From NCBI GenBank assembly GCA_003550325.1, contig QKWP01000057.1, positions 151,610 to 215,609 of the forward strand: a stretch of 64,000 bases of DNA. The letters run 5' to 3'. Under the pieces are notes generated by a model that saw only the letters and a program-made list of their open reading frames with translations, had not been told where the DNA came from and ran no database searches. This stretch comes from Gigaspora rosea. Its lineage: Eukaryota; Glomeromycota; Glomeromycetes; Diversisporales; Gigasporaceae. Shown here piece by piece: positions 12,175-23,774 of the stretch (within the stretch, counting starts at the first letter, position 1; every line of letters begins with the position of its first letter). Made by a program: the position numbers and the translations under genes.

Positions 12175-12636
12175 TAGGGTTCCAACATCCAATCCGGTTA
12201 ACCGTCCAACCGATCAACTGAACTGAAAAAAACGTCAACCGGATCGCAATTTTGACAACCCGGTTTAAATATGCCAACCGGATTAATATAACACAAACAG
12301 GTCACCCGTTGAAAAATAGGTAATCCGATTTCTTTTATTATGTCGACCTGCAACGATATTTCTCATTATGCCGNGATATTTCTCATTACGGCGCGCTTGT
12401 CAAATTTAACTAATTTTTTGTCCTCAAATTTAAGTTTTGGGGACAAAATTATTTTTACAAATGTGCCATAATATATAGGTAATTGGGTATCTGGGTCACC
12501 CAATTAGCATTACCTGATTACAATCGGGTGACCCGTTTTTAATCGGATAATCGGTTTTAGTTTCGAATAACCGGTTCCAATCGGTTTACACCCGACAGGT
12601 CACGGTTGGAGATTTTCAATCCGGTTTGGAACCCTA
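12175..12636. mobile_element. hAT-type MITE, 462 bp
   Basis: Ends TAGGGTTCCAAC... and ...TTGGAACCCTA are inverses. The flanks GTCCAATT (12167-12174) and GTCGAATT (12637-12644) form an 8-bp duplication with one mismatch, and the empty-site copy near 17150 reads GACCAATT. It holds many GGTCACCCG / CCGGTTAACCG words and one unresolved base (N) at 12374. Confidence 0.85.
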
Positions 12637-12745
12637 GTCGAATTTATATATACTTTTTTTAAAATAAAGCTCTTAGTAAGGCATATTTAACAAAAAAATT
12701 TATTCAATTCTGATTACTGGATTAGAAGTTATTTAAATAAATATA

Positions 12746-14270
12746 GTTGCTTTTCTTTAATCTGGCCCTCTATATACTAAACTCTTGATAATCTGAACTA
12801 AAACTTTCAGAACAAATATTTTATTTTGGATATCAAATTAACATAATAAATTTGCTATTCTGGATTTAAACTCAAATTAATTAGCACATATAATTTTTTA
12901 TTTAAATAAATTTATTCTGTATTATGAATAATATTTATTCTATATAATTAATTAAACTAGTGTTCTGACCCAAGTCAGATAATAGTGACCTGACAGATTA
13001 GATATTTAATCCAGATTATGTATCGGGTAAGGGAAGTGCAGAAAATCACGTAATTTTTTAGGGGGGGTGGGGTCCCCAAATATCACGTCCTATATATATA
13101 TATATAGTATAAATAGCCAATCATATTGAAGAAAATCGATTTTATGTTAATTGCAGATAGTTGCTACATAGTAAAGTCTAAATTCTACTAAGCAAATCGA
13201 AAAAATCGATTAAGTAAGCTTATTCAGCAGATCAAAATACACTTATCATAAAATTTTCATAAGCATTAAAGAATTTTTTATTAATTGACTTTTGATTTTT
13301 ACGTTCGACAGAAAAATTAAAATTTTTTAAAAAAATATATTCGCCCCACAATTGACAAACGTTGCTACATAGTAAAGTCTACATTTTACTAAGCAAATCG
13401 AAAAACATCGATTAAGTAACCTTATTCAGCAGATCAAAATACACTTACTATAAAATTTTCATAAGCATTAGAGAATTTTTTATTAATTCACTTTTGATTT
13501 TTACGTTCGACGGAAAAATTAAAATTTTTTAAAAAAATATATTCTCCCCATAATTGACAAAAGTTGCTACATAGTAAAGTCTAAATTTTACTAAGCAAAT
13601 TGAAAAAATCGATTAAGTAACCTTATTCAGCAGATCAAAATACACTTACTACAAAATTTTCATAAGTATTAGGGAAGTTTTATTATTTAACTTTTAACTT
13701 TTACGTTCGTCGAATATATTTTTTTAAAAAATTTTAATTTTTTTGTCAAACGTAAAAATCAAAAGTCAATTATTAAAAATTATCCAATACTTATGAAAAT
13801 TTTGTGATAAGTGTATTTTGATCTGCTGAATAAGTTTACTTAATCGATTTTTTCGATTTGCTTAGTAAAATTTAGACTTTATTATGTAGCGACTTTTGTT
13901 AATTGTGGGGTAGCTTATTTTCAGGTCAAAGACGTTTTGAGTTTTTTTAAATTTGATTGGTCAATAGTTCTATCACTAGGGGGGGTCAGGACCTATGTAA
14001 ACCCTAATTACGTGATTAACTGCACTTCCCTAAGATAATAGTAACCTGATGGGTTAGATATTTAATCTGGGCTATGATCTGATCAGATATTTAATTTGGG
14101 CCATAACCCAGATCAAATAATAGTGATATAACAGATAATAAATTCAAAAATTAGAAAAAAATAGTGTAAAACAGTGGTTTTTTTTTATATATTTTTATAT
14201 AATATATATTATAGGTACATTTGTAATTAAGTGAATAATAACTATTAATAAAGATATAGAGGAAAGACCT

Positions 14271-14317
<47 letters not shown>

Positions 14318-14490
14318 TATATTATAGGATTCAACAAATTATGTATCAAATAGGCTATTAATTTTTTTTTATTAGTTACTCTTTATATACCAAATTTCTA
14401 TTAGTATTCAGTTTAAATTTTATATTTCAGACTTTTTCTATAACAAACAAAATCTCTTGGAATGGCCTGTTCGAATTAGAAAAAGCTAAC
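12746..14490. mobile_element. TIR element family T, copy B (interrupted)
   Basis: Flanked by TATA (12742-12745, 14491-14494). Ends GTTGCTTTTCTTTAATC and GAAAAAGCTAAC are imperfect inverses. It aligns with copy A (7455-9457). The empty site is visible in the related repeat at about 17255-17265. It contains the 1000-bp foldback 13031-14030 and A(n)/(AT)n runs at 14277-14323. Confidence 0.75.
13031..14030. mobile_element. PIF/Harbinger-like foldback element, exactly 1000 bp
   Basis: Ends GGGAAGTGCAG...CTGCACTTCCC are flanked by the 3-bp duplication TAA (13028-13030, 14031-14033), the TWA target type of PIF/Harbinger. Inside, a module of about 201 bp occurs three times in direct order (starting at 13160, 13361 and 13563) and once inverted (to about 13910). 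The module contains TTAAGTAASCTTATTCAGC. No transposase ORF. Confidence 0.85.
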
Positions 14491-14883
14491 TATATAGTTT
14501 TGTTATTTTTAGCAAATTAGATCAAATTGGCCAAAATCTAGTTATAATTTATATAAGAGATACCTGAATTCTGAAAAAGACAAGAATTTAAAATATGTTG
14601 CTACTGCATTGAAAAAAATAATTGTTGTATCTGAAGATGTACATTGGTTTGTAAATATTATAAAAGGCCCGAGTTTACAAAAACAAGAACCAAAAAAAAA
14701 ACTACTTCTAAACATATTAAATGTACTTGGCAGATAAATTTCTTATACCCTAAGAAAAACATTTTTATATCTTTAATAAGATCATATATATTACAAAATT
14801 AGTTGAAAAATATAAGAATCTCAATCTTGATTGTGAGCATTTTGATTTTTAGAAAAATTTAAAGTTTACATAAATATATCATA

Positions 14884-15191
14884 TTTTTCTAAAAATAAGC
14901 TATCTTTTTTGGACCAAAAATTATATGAAAAAACATAGAAGTAGCTTATTTTCAAATTGTTAAATTTTTGAAAAATTAAACAACTTACTAATAAAAAATT
15001 GTCCAAATAAAATAAAATTTTTACTATAAATGTATTTTGATGTTTTAAACAAGTTTACTTAATAACACTTTTGTAGTTTGCTTAGTAAAATTTAGATATT
15101 TATATGTAGCAACTACTAATAGGTTTTTTAAGATTTTTAAAAAAAATTAAAGGAGTAGCTTATTTTTGATGGTAGCTTATTTTGGAGAAAA
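14884..15191. mobile_element. TA-flanked MITE (AATAAGCTACC ends), copy 2
   Basis: Inverted ends (TTTTTCTAAAAATAAGCTA / TAGCTTATTTTGGAGAAAA) are flanked by TA (14882-14883, 15192-15193). Its interior matches the reverse complement of 3564-3864 and one module of 13031-14030. It splits the MULE pseudogene between the DNA-binding and catalytic parts. Confidence 0.8.
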
Positions 15192-15544
15192 TACAGTAGT
15201 TAAAGATATTAATTTTTATATAAAAAAGATGAATTGTAGCTTTCAACAAATATGCAAAGCTTTGAAAGAAAAATATTTACTAAAAGTTTATATGTCTGTA
15301 CTATATTAAGTAATTAAACAATTTCACCCAAAACCAAATAATTGAACAAATGATACTAGCCATCTTTATAAAAAATTGTTGAAAAAAAAGAAACTAATTC
15401 TTATGGTATATTGAAGTAAACTAGGGCTCTCATAGTAAATATTTTTACTGATTATTTTATATATCTTTTGATCAAATTAAATAATAGTTGAAGTTTAAAA
15501 ATATATTTTAAATGATAATACTACTACTACAAATCAGTATAAAA

Positions 15545-16994
15545 GAACTCTTTTTAATGATCCCTTATACCAAAATTTTCAAAACGGTCGACCTACGAGA
15601 ACTGTATATTTAATATATAAAATAGAAAATTGGCTCTGCTAAAAGCATACTGAAACAAGAGGCTCTCTATTGAGGAACTGAAATACTGCAGGAAATAGGA
15701 ACCTGGGACGTCTTTTGACAAACTTGATAGAGAAGTACTCCCAGTTATGACTTTGGCACTATTGAGCAAAGAAGTAGTAGCACTGATATAGATGGGGATG
15801 AAATTACTCTTTATAAAAAGATGTTTTTGTTAAAATTGTTGAAATTACTTGATAGTGAAATTGGTGAAATTAGTTTTTCAATATTAAAAATTAATTTAAA
15901 TTATGTCAAAAATTAATTAAAACTAACTAAATCAAATACAATAATTGTTTTAGGTTTAATTTATAAACATATTAAAAATGTTGAAATTATTGTTGAAATA
16001 AATTGTTGAAATTAAAAAAATTGAAAATAAATTTCACCCCCAACTATAGGCACTGATCTAGAGTTTAGTTTTGAGATGTGTTATTATATTCAACGTAACT
16101 CCTACCAACTTTCTTTACATTTGGTACTTTCCCAGGCTTTTTCTCGTTACTTCTTGGAAACTTTCGAAATTTTGCCAAAAAGTAGGAAATCTAGCTTACT
16201 CCCTCCAAAAGATTAGCAGTATTTACTCCTTCTGAATTGGGATAATGCCTACCAAATTGGATCAAGTCACAAGGGCGTTTTGGACTCGTCTGAAACAAAC
16301 AATGAATAACACGTGGATACGTAGAAACCAACTGAACTGAAATTTTTTCTGACGTATCCTGATACTGGCGTAGTTTTGGTTATCTTTCTATCGCTTCTTC
16401 ACTATATATAAATATAGTACTTTGGTAAAGCTAAATGCTTTATACAGTCTATATAATTTTTAAACTAGTTCTTGCAAACATTTATTTTTTCTTTCTTTTG
16501 TTTTTTTTTTGTCTATCCTCGTTTTATATTTGTTTATTTTGGATTTCATATAGGTTTTGTAGTAGTACTCCTTTTTAATTCCTTTTGTTTTCTAAAATGT
16601 TTGTTGTTCATGTGGGTCTGGATTTAATACTCCTTGTCCTAGAGGCTAGGTAATGAAGATCAAAGGAAAGTTAGTAATGTTGGCAAGCCTTCTTGAAGCC
16701 TTAAAGGAAGAAAGAAGACGGGAAGGTAATTTCTTGCTTGTCGTAAAAAGGTGAAGATCTTTTTATTTCAGCTTTAAGTAGCTAGATGAGCTATCTATTT
16801 CAATACCAATTTGGTGTTACCAATTTGGTATCAAAGTAGTGCAGCAGGTTGCATTTAGGTATCCAGGTACTTAGATACCCACTGAGATGGCCAGATGATG
16901 CTAAACTTATATTATTAGGTAGTACTATGTAGGTGCAATAGTAAATACAAGTAGCTTAATAAAATATTAGCGTGGCTGCTTTAAGTTGGAAAAA
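15545..16994 (+). mobile_element. poly(A) retroposon family R2, copy 2
   Basis: The 14-bp repeat AAATCAGTATAAAA (15531-15544; 16995-17008) is the MULE codon run for NQYK duplicated on both sides of the insertion, which ends in an A run (16990-16997). The body aligns with 1978-3049, best at 16135-16520: TACTCCCTCCAAAAGATT, and a TATA-like ATATATAAATATAGTACTTTGG region split here for length. It carries a nested 262-bp MITE. A PBS-like TTTGGTATCAAAG occurs at 16826-16838, but no paired LTRs were found. Confidence 0.8.
15788..16049. mobile_element. 262-bp MITE with ATAG-TGGGG ends
   Basis: Perfect 8-bp duplication GCACTGAT (15780-15787, 16050-16057). Ends ATAGATGGGGATGAAATT and AAATTTCACCCCCAACTAT are imperfect inverses. 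The interior is rich in GAAATTNNTGAAATT words. Confidence 0.85.
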
Positions 16995-17041
16995 AAATCA
17001 GTATAAAATAGCACTTTTACTTTTTTAGTAGTTGATAACTA

Positions 17042-17339
17042 TAGGACCCGGACATCTAGTATAGAGGTCATATTTGTTTTTTTTAGCAAAAACCTCTGAA
17101 ATTTGAGAAGCAAAAAAACAGTTTTTGCCAATTATCTTGGTATCCAGTTGACCAATTTGAACAATCTTTTTTTTAAAATGAAGCTCTCAGTGAGGCACAT
17201 CTAACAAAAAAAAGTTCATTCAATTCTGATCACTAGATCAAAAGTTATTTAAACAAATATATTTTGTTGTTTTTAGCAAATTGGGCCAAAATTGGCCAAA
17301 ATTCATTTATGACCTATATGAGAAATATCTGGGGTCCTA
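17042..17339. mobile_element. MITE family M, copy 2 (uninterrupted)
   Basis: Ends TAGGACCCGGACATCT / AGATATTTC...GGGGTCCTA; about 298 bp. It serves as the empty-site reference for the two insertions in copy 1 (12050-14575). It interrupts the MULE pseudogene directly after VVDN. Confidence 0.75.
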
Positions 17340-17353
17340 CATCTATTTATTGT

Positions 17354-17558
17354 CACAGATCATAATTTAAAATGAAATCTATATTCTATACTTAACCTGC
17401 TAGCCTTCTAAAACCCATTAATACTTGTTTATTATAATTTTTTAAAAACTAACCTCAACTCTAAACTCCTAACCCTAAAAAATGCACGCCAAAAAATTTA
17501 GTTTTCGAGATTTTATACTATCATTTTATTTTAATCTGGATTTCATTATGATCTGGCA
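17354..17558. mobile_element. MITE with CAGAT...AAAATGAAAT ends, copy 1
   Basis: Related to 47959-48179: ends CAGATCATAATTTAAAATG and CATTATGATCTG, interior TAACCCTAAA-like words. Approximate 10-bp duplication TATTTATTGT / CATTTATTAC (17344-17353, 17559-17568). The 9-11-bp duplication suggests Mutator-type transposition. Confidence 0.7.
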
Positions 17559-18402
17559 CATTTATTACCCTGTTTGGTGGTTTAGACTTTAACTAATGAT
17601 AAAACAAAGAAAACATATATCTAAATATTGCAACAAATTAAAAAAGCAACCTTTGAAGCTACTTCTCATGTTATCTTTACTGATACTGATCTGCTTTAAT
17701 TGTAGTAATACAAAATAAATTTCTTACAACACATGCATTTAATTGTATGTTTTATATTTTACAGAATCTTTCTTTTAATTTAAAAAGTATTCTTAGAGAT
17801 TATTATAATAAGTTTATTAAAGATTTCTTTAAAGTACAACAAAGTAGCTTTATAACAAATTTTGAATAATAGTGAAAATATCTACTTGAAAAGTATAACA
17901 ATGAGAATGTAATTAGTTACTTATAATAAGTACTTTATACTATCAAAAAATTATGGACAAAGGCTTTGTACTTAAATTATTCATAGTCAAAATGTTTTCA
18001 ACTTCTTGGATTGAAAGCTATAATACTAAGTTCAAAAGATTAATATTCAACTCCAATACAATATTGTTAGAGTTAGCAGAAATTTATTAGTATATATTTT
18101 CAAAAAGGATAAAAAGACAAAATGCGCTTTATTTTGTATCTCAACTCCCAAGACTGCTTTGACTAAGATGGCTAATATACCAGTAATTCTATTAAATATT
18201 TGAAGATATTGCATAAGTATCTTACTACTAAATTTTTAAAGATTTAAGAGGATCAAATAAAAAAGGTACTTTAATACAATGCTGTAAAATAAAAAAAATA
18301 TGCTGCAAAGATTCGTTGTGATAAATAAAAATCTGTTTTTTTTAAAAAATATTTCTCAAAGTACAGAAGTACTATATTAACATTATCACTATTACTACAC
18401 GT

Positions 18403-18565
18403 CACTCTGGTTATATCGACATTTTTGGTTCATTAGTAAAAAAATTCAAAATGTCAATACAATGAGTTATACCAATATTTTATATTAAATTTTTTAAAAA
18501 AAATATTGGTATAGAAAGATTTTGCTATGATATCGTTATATCCAGATGTTAGTATAACCAAAGTG
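18403..18565. mobile_element. 163-bp MITE with CACTNTGGTTATA ends
   Basis: CACTCTGGTTATATCGACAT and ATGTTAGTATAACCAAAGTG are inverted. It sits between two parts of the MULE pseudogene. The target duplication is not clear. Confidence 0.75.
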
Positions 18566-19429
18566 CCGTATATTGTACTATGTAGGTTGATCTTAACTTA
18601 TTTAGTGAAAATCTAAATTTTACTGATATTATAATCAAGTCAATATTCAAACTTGTTGACAAGAATAAGATTGTAAAAATATAGAGAATTCTACAAATAT
18701 TGTCAAATAAAATAAGCCATTTTGTATTGCTTTTGGATAATAGAACTCATTTATGTTCTTGTTTTGATCCCTACAATCATAAAATCATTTGCTAGCATTT
18801 TTTTCAAATTTTACTATATATACAGACTACAATATTCCATATTCAACTAATACAATCACAATAGTATAACAATAATGTAACTAGTAATTTTACAGAAGAT
18901 CCATTTTTGGTTGTGCAAAAATTTAAAATAGAACAATCAATAACAATGAATTGGAATAGTCCAGTTTCTTATTTTAATGTATAGTACTAGTTAAAAAAGT
19001 ATGTGATATTAACCACAAAGTAATTAAAAGCTATATAGAGAGTCTTGGGCAAAGCAAAAATAGCATTAATAGTAGCAGTTCAGAAAAATTATTACAAATT
19101 CATTACTATTCTTGATAAATATATAAATTATTAAGAACCGCTATTCGATAATGATATAGATTCAAGTGATTCAAGTAGTGAAGATAAAATTTATAATAGA
19201 AGGTTAAATGATAAATTCTTATAAGTATAAAGAAAAAGGATGACCAAAAGAAACTGATAGAATAAGATGTGCAGGTAAGCTATTAAAAAAACAAATCACA
19301 AATTATATTGTAAAATTTGTGAAGGTGCTGAATATAATCAGGTAACTAGTTTTTAAAAACAAAAATAGTTTATTCATTGTACTGGTTGTAAACAAAAAGT
19401 ATAAATATAGCTAATCTGATCAATAAGTG

Positions 19430-20440
19430 ATACTAAGAAAATTAAGAATTATTATTATCTATTATATACATATATAGTTATGTAAAATAATTTTTTAGTT
19501 AATAGTTTTCTTTTTAAAGTTAATACTGATTATGTTACCATGTCTATTACTTGTATAATTAAATCAGCTATATGTACATATGTGCAAGACTCCAAATAGT
19601 ATATGCTCTTGATAGTAAAAGACCCAAGTACTTTTCATAGCAAAATATGATAGTTAAATGTGAATTTAGCATTAAGTATTAGGAAGTGCATTTATAAATA
19701 ATTTATTGCAAGGTTTTTATAATCATATAACTAATATGCTAGTATAAACTTCGAATACTACATATAATTGTTAGAAGCATAGTGATGGCATTATATGTTT
19801 AGGTAAAGTATAACTTTTAATTTGGTGTCTGTTTGAATATATATAGTAGTTATATTTTTGATTTATTACATTATTTTGATTTGAATTATATCAAAAACGA
19901 TTCTAACATAATATGTTTCAAACGCACAATGCCATGCATTAACCTAGTTGATAAATTAGTTATGTGATTGATTATTGATAAGCAAAAATTATTTTTGTGC
20001 CCAAAATTTTATATGGGACTAGCAATACCAGTCTAAAAAATTTTACATATTATGTAGTCCCATTAAAAAAAATTCACTAAAAAAAAGACATTTTATTATT
20101 AGGTTAGAGTTATAGTGTTGCTAGTAAGTTGGGTTAGAAGGCTATTAAAATTTTGTCGGGATTGCTATTACTTTTTCATTGTCATATGACTATGCCCAAA
20201 AAACTTCAAGTTTGTTTAAATTAGAGTTAGAGTTCCTATAGGCCTTGATGTTAGCAAGACATTAAAACATATAGTAAAATTGCTCAAGGAATTTTTTTTT
20301 GTTAGAGCGCGAAAGGTTTTCTTATGCGAATTTAGAAAAATGAGCGATTTGTTTGTATTATGTTATATTAAGATATGACTTGCTATTATTGGTTTGCGCT
20401 ACACAAAGTGAAATTTTAATGGCGATACTGGGATCGGACA
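19430..20440. other. AT-rich DNA, no feature seen
   Basis: No ORF, RNA gene or clear inverted repeat. Short words such as GGTTAGAGTTATAG recur without clear structure. Confidence 0.4.
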
Positions 20441-20442
20441 AT

Positions 20443-20574
20443 CTATGGACAGTTCTTGGGGACAGAAAAAATCATGTGAATAGTTAATTAGAATTAGGGT
20501 TTAGTAGGTGTTTTATAATATCATGTGAATTGCACTGTTCTTACTGCAATACTGTTCGTAAGAACTGTCCATAG
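20443..20574. mobile_element. 132-bp MITE with CTATGGACAGTTCTT ends
   Basis: The inverted ends CTATGGACAGTTCTTGGGGACAG and the matching CTGTTCGTAAGAACTGTCCATAG (two mismatches) are written here in parts of under 24 bases: the key shared arm is ATCTATGGACAGTTCTT. No clear target duplication. Confidence 0.7.
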
Positions 20575-20579
20575 ATCCT

Positions 20580-21036
20580 CCAGGCTGGGATAGTTATTTT
20601 GTACCCTGTTAGCATGTGATTTTAGTGATTATCTGATTGGCTAGATACGAATATTATAAAGCATGAAAATAATATACCTGATACTGTATATATAGTATAA
20701 TATAATAAATACTGTATATAGTAATTAATAATGTAGTATTTAAAAACCATAGCACTATAGTGCTATTCACTATAAAATAAATCCCTTTTAAATATAAGAG
20801 TATAAAGCTAATAAATATATTTTCTTACTATAGTTTCTGTACAAACACTATTTGAACTCATATTGTAGTTCTTTTAAAAGAAACTAGAGCCTGGTTAGTT
20901 GTGCTTTAATAAGCAAGATGCACTTGCATGTTTTACAATAACACTATATAGTTAATTCAAATCTAGAATTAAAGTGCTTTTTACTTCTTATAAAACTTAT
21001 AAAACCCATATCTAATATCTCTAAAAGAAACTTATC
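20580..21036. other. AT-rich DNA, no feature seen
   Basis: Contains short ACTATAG-type simple repeats near 20690-20770 and nothing else that can be supported. Confidence 0.4.
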
Positions 21037-21038
21037 TA

Positions 21039-21172
21039 TGTTCAGCAAAATTGAATAAAACTCGATTGAGTTTTTATTTCGGATCATCATTTAGTACAGT
21101 AATAAAAATAGATTTTGATTGTCCGAAATCAAAAACTCGAAAATCAAGTTTTATTCGATTTGACAAGCACTA
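21039..21172. repeat. foldback repeat with AATAAAACTCGATT arms, copy 1
   Basis: The arms, ATTGAATAAAACTCGATT on the left and TCAAGTTTTATTCGATTTG on the right, are inverted. Relatives lie at 34202-34310 (complete) and about 32296-32330 (partial). Confidence 0.7.
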
Positions 21173-21597
21173 AACCACCAATATTAAGATTATTTGGGAT
21201 TAATTTTAATCAAGTGTAGGCTGGTTTCTTCTTTTTTAAACTAATTTATTGGTAAGTTTTGAAAGCGGTGATGATCATCACCAAATTTGGATTTGTCTGC
21301 ATATGAAAATACTACTGTACTGTAATAAAAAAATAAAGTTGGGGTCCATTTGAAATTCTTTCAAATAGTGGATTTATTAATAAACCTTCGATGTAATGAA
21401 TTTTTTAAAATATAACGCGTCATTCACTAAAATGAGAATGATTTATAAATTGTTCTTTATTATATAATATATTATAGAATTTTAAAAAATTTATTATGCA
21501 TGATAAAATAAAGGATTATTAATTAGATGCATTCACTTTAAATTTTTTACATTCTTTTGTTTAAAGCTTCAACTCGTATATTTATAAATATTTATGA

Positions 21598-21804
21598 GTG
21601 CCATCAAGGAAAAACCTGCCACCGGGACTTTATAATTTACCTGACACCATTTCTAGCTGCTTGATTTCTATTGATAACGATCCATATATTGAGGGGGTTT
21701 CAGAATTAAAATGCAGGAATCGGATTTTGATAGAAATAGATGCTGTATTTATTTCAAATAAGCGATGTATTAAGCTTATTTTATGTTCCTATAATTCGAT
21801 TTAA
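21598..21804 (+). CDS. hypothetical small ORF or exon remnant
   Basis: A 68-codon ORF (MPSRKNLPPGLYNLPDT...) in a stretch that is less AT-rich than its surroundings. No domain is recognised and there is no strong start context. It could be a relic exon; no adjoining exon could be connected. Confidence 0.2.
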   Translation: MPSRKNLPPGLYNLPDTISSCLISIDNDPYIEGVSELKCRNRILIEIDAVFISNKRCIKLILCSYNSI

Positions 21805-22281
21805 TAATCTTTGTAATTAAAAAGTATACTGATTTCGCGAAATGGGATCTGTAACTATAGAATCTAGGATTTAGCTTCGGTGTTACGTAACATTAGTGGA
21901 AATCGAGTCTAGACTTTTTAGGAAGGGTTAGTCCGAATTTATAGATTTCCTAATATAGTTGTCGATACTAATTACTAGATTTAGTCATTTATTCGATTAT
22001 ATTATAATTATGAAAAAGATTCTATGACGTTTTTTCGATGCTAGTCTTCCCCCGATGTTAGAGCAGAAGATGTATGCTCTTTAAACCCTTCTCCTAATAA
22101 AGAGATTTCTCACAAATTGTCCCCCACTAATAAATTACTTGTCTAAATGCCCATTTATAATGAATATCTAATAATCGTCAGAATCTTGAGTTTCATCTCG
22201 ATGACAAGTGTTGCTCATGAATTGTAACCACGAATTGAAATCTAACCTCAATTAAGTTTACTACCCTGAGACTAAATTGGC

Positions 22282-22536
22282 GTGTTGTCTGATGCTCTCC
22301 CGATTGATAGTAACAACCTCAACGGCTATAACTTCAAGAAATACAATGACGTAACAATAACACAAAGTAACAAAGCCCCGATAAACACAGAAATACCGCT
22401 TCAATTGGAACACAATTCGTTACAATTTCCAAATGGGGTAGGAGGCATCCATGTGAAATATCACCTGAATTACTTCCCAACAGGTTTCTACAAGCCTGAT
22501 GGACCCGGAATTACGCACCAAATCAACAATCTATAG
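22282..22536 (+). CDS. hypothetical ORF, 84 codons
   Basis: The protein-like composition (Asn/Pro/Gly-rich, PTGFYKPDGPGITHQ near the end) and about 40% GC stand out from the region. No family is recognised, and there is no signal peptide or membrane segment. It may be a surviving exon of a lost gene. Coding status is uncertain. Confidence 0.25.
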   Translation: MLSDALPIDSNNLNGYNFKKYNDVTITQSNKAPINTEIPLQLEHNSLQFPNGVGGIHVKYHLNYFPTGFYKPDGPGITHQINNL

Positions 22537-22559
22537 AAGGAAAGAATGGGTATTGAAAA

Positions 22560-23325
22560 ATAAAATAGCTAGGTCACGGGGAACCGTGACAAAGACCATT
22601 TAATTTTCTGATTTCAAAAATTTTAAACCACAAATTTTTTATATACTTCCTTAAACCTCTCATTAAGTGTGGTAAGGTTTTTCCATGACGACATTCATAT
22701 ACCAATAAGTTAAATGCGTTTATCAAGAAAGTTAAATTACGTCATTACAACTTGTACAACGTCAAAAACTTAGTTGCGACTATTATGACATAGCTGTACG
22801 ACACTTTTGACGTAACTTCACGTCACTTTTGACGTAACTGCTCATCATCTGCCCGCGTAATCACTAATCGAGGGCGCAGCCACATAATATTCCGATCTTA
22901 AAGTTTTCCATCTTTATTATCTGTTATTATTATTTTAAATATTAATATATTAAAGCTTTCTTATTGTCTTTCTAATATTCGCAAACAGATTTAAAATGAA
23001 TTGTAAAGCTTGAATTATGTTGTTCGAATATCGAATATACAAAACATATACCTCCAAATTCAACAAAATTTATGTCCAGAGTTCTTTATAAAGAAGCTCG
23101 TTATAGTAAATTTCAGTTGTAATTAGATTTATAAACCGAATCTGCATTCGTGAACCAAATTAACAAAAATAAATAATTCAAGCGAAAAAAACTATAAAAG
23201 ATTGTAAAGTTCTAAAATATATTCACAAATTAAATAACGGAAAGAACATCTCTATTTTTGTTGAAATATGAATAACAAATGGATAGAAAAAAAAATTTAC
23301 AGTTAGCTTTCTATAATGAACGGTT
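22560..23325. other. noncoding DNA with short ACGTCA-type words
   Basis: Between 22740 and 22850 the word TTTGACGTAACT and variants occur several times. Nothing coding is visible. Confidence 0.4.
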
Positions 23326-23330
23326 CTGTT

Positions 23331-23570
23331 AAAATTTGCCGACAGTCATTTCACCGACTACCTACATCTAGCCAATGCTAACTATAAATCAGGAAAACCC
23401 TAATTGGCTGGGAGTCGCTAGAACCTACCTGATAAAAAATTTAACAATACGACCACTGGAACTTTTACTATTGCAAATTCTTCCTAGGTAAAAATTTAAC
23501 ACTGGGCCCTAACCTAAATTAGGCCAGCTTTGTTGGCGAAGTGGCTGTCGGCGAAACAGTTGTTGGCGAA
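23331..23570. mobile_element. MITE with GCCGACAG ends
   Basis: The left arm TTGCCGACAGTCATTTCACC and right arm GGCGAAGTGGCTGTCGGCGAA are imperfect inverses, 240 bp overall. The target duplication was not resolved. Confidence 0.55.
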
Positions 23571-23774
23571 ATTAATTTATACCTTATATACAGAAAGAAA
23601 ATCCGTAGTCCTATTACGTATTAGGAACGCCGACAATACTCGTGACAAAAATCGATAAACTAGACACATCATTTGGTTTATACTGATTTATATTTTGAGC
23701 TTGGACTAAATAGCTAAATAGTGAAAAATATAAAAATAAAAACATAAGGGTGAGTCGGGCAATTTGGCGTACTT

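Larger units (their letters stand above)
12050..14575. mobile_element. MITE family M, copy 1, carrying two further elements
   Basis: The outer parts (12050-12174, 12645-12741, 14495-14575) align collinearly with the uninterrupted copy at 17042-17339. Examples are TAGTACAAAGGTCATAT / TAGTATAGAGGTCATAT and AGCAAATTRGRYCAAA. The ends AATTTCAGATATCT and AGATACCTGAATT are inverted. Without its two nested insertions it would be about 300 bp. It interrupts the MULE pseudogene after 'VK-KKRR'. Confidence 0.8.
11950..19420 (+). pseudogene. MULE transposase (FAR1-like, with SWIM zinc finger), shattered by nested insertions
   Basis: Pieces of one + strand gene appear in the correct order between insertions. 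An N-terminal segment (11985-12045: SWDHVINEIVK) is followed after an insertion by KHIKCTWQINFLYPKK (about 14705-14755), a FAR1/WRKY-GCM-like DNA-binding strand. Then come INFYIKKMNCSFQQICKALK (15215-15270) and the transposase hallmark LNDNTTTTNQYK (15510-15545). VVDN follows near 17030, then TNDKTKKTYI and HVIFTDTD (17595-17695), HFVLLLDNRTHLCSCFD with a SWIM CxC...CxHF zinc motif (18715-18815), and a C-terminal CKICEGAEY tail (about 19310-19340). There are many stops and frameshifts, so the gene is long dead. Insertions inside it are listed separately. Terminal inverted repeats of the original MULE were not found. Confidence 0.85.

Noticed and set aside
16826-16838. TTTGGTATCAAAG as a primer-binding site of an LTR retrotransposon
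   Set aside because: The segment has an A tail and a 14-bp target duplication, with no paired LTR. A chance match to the initiator-tRNA complement is more likely.
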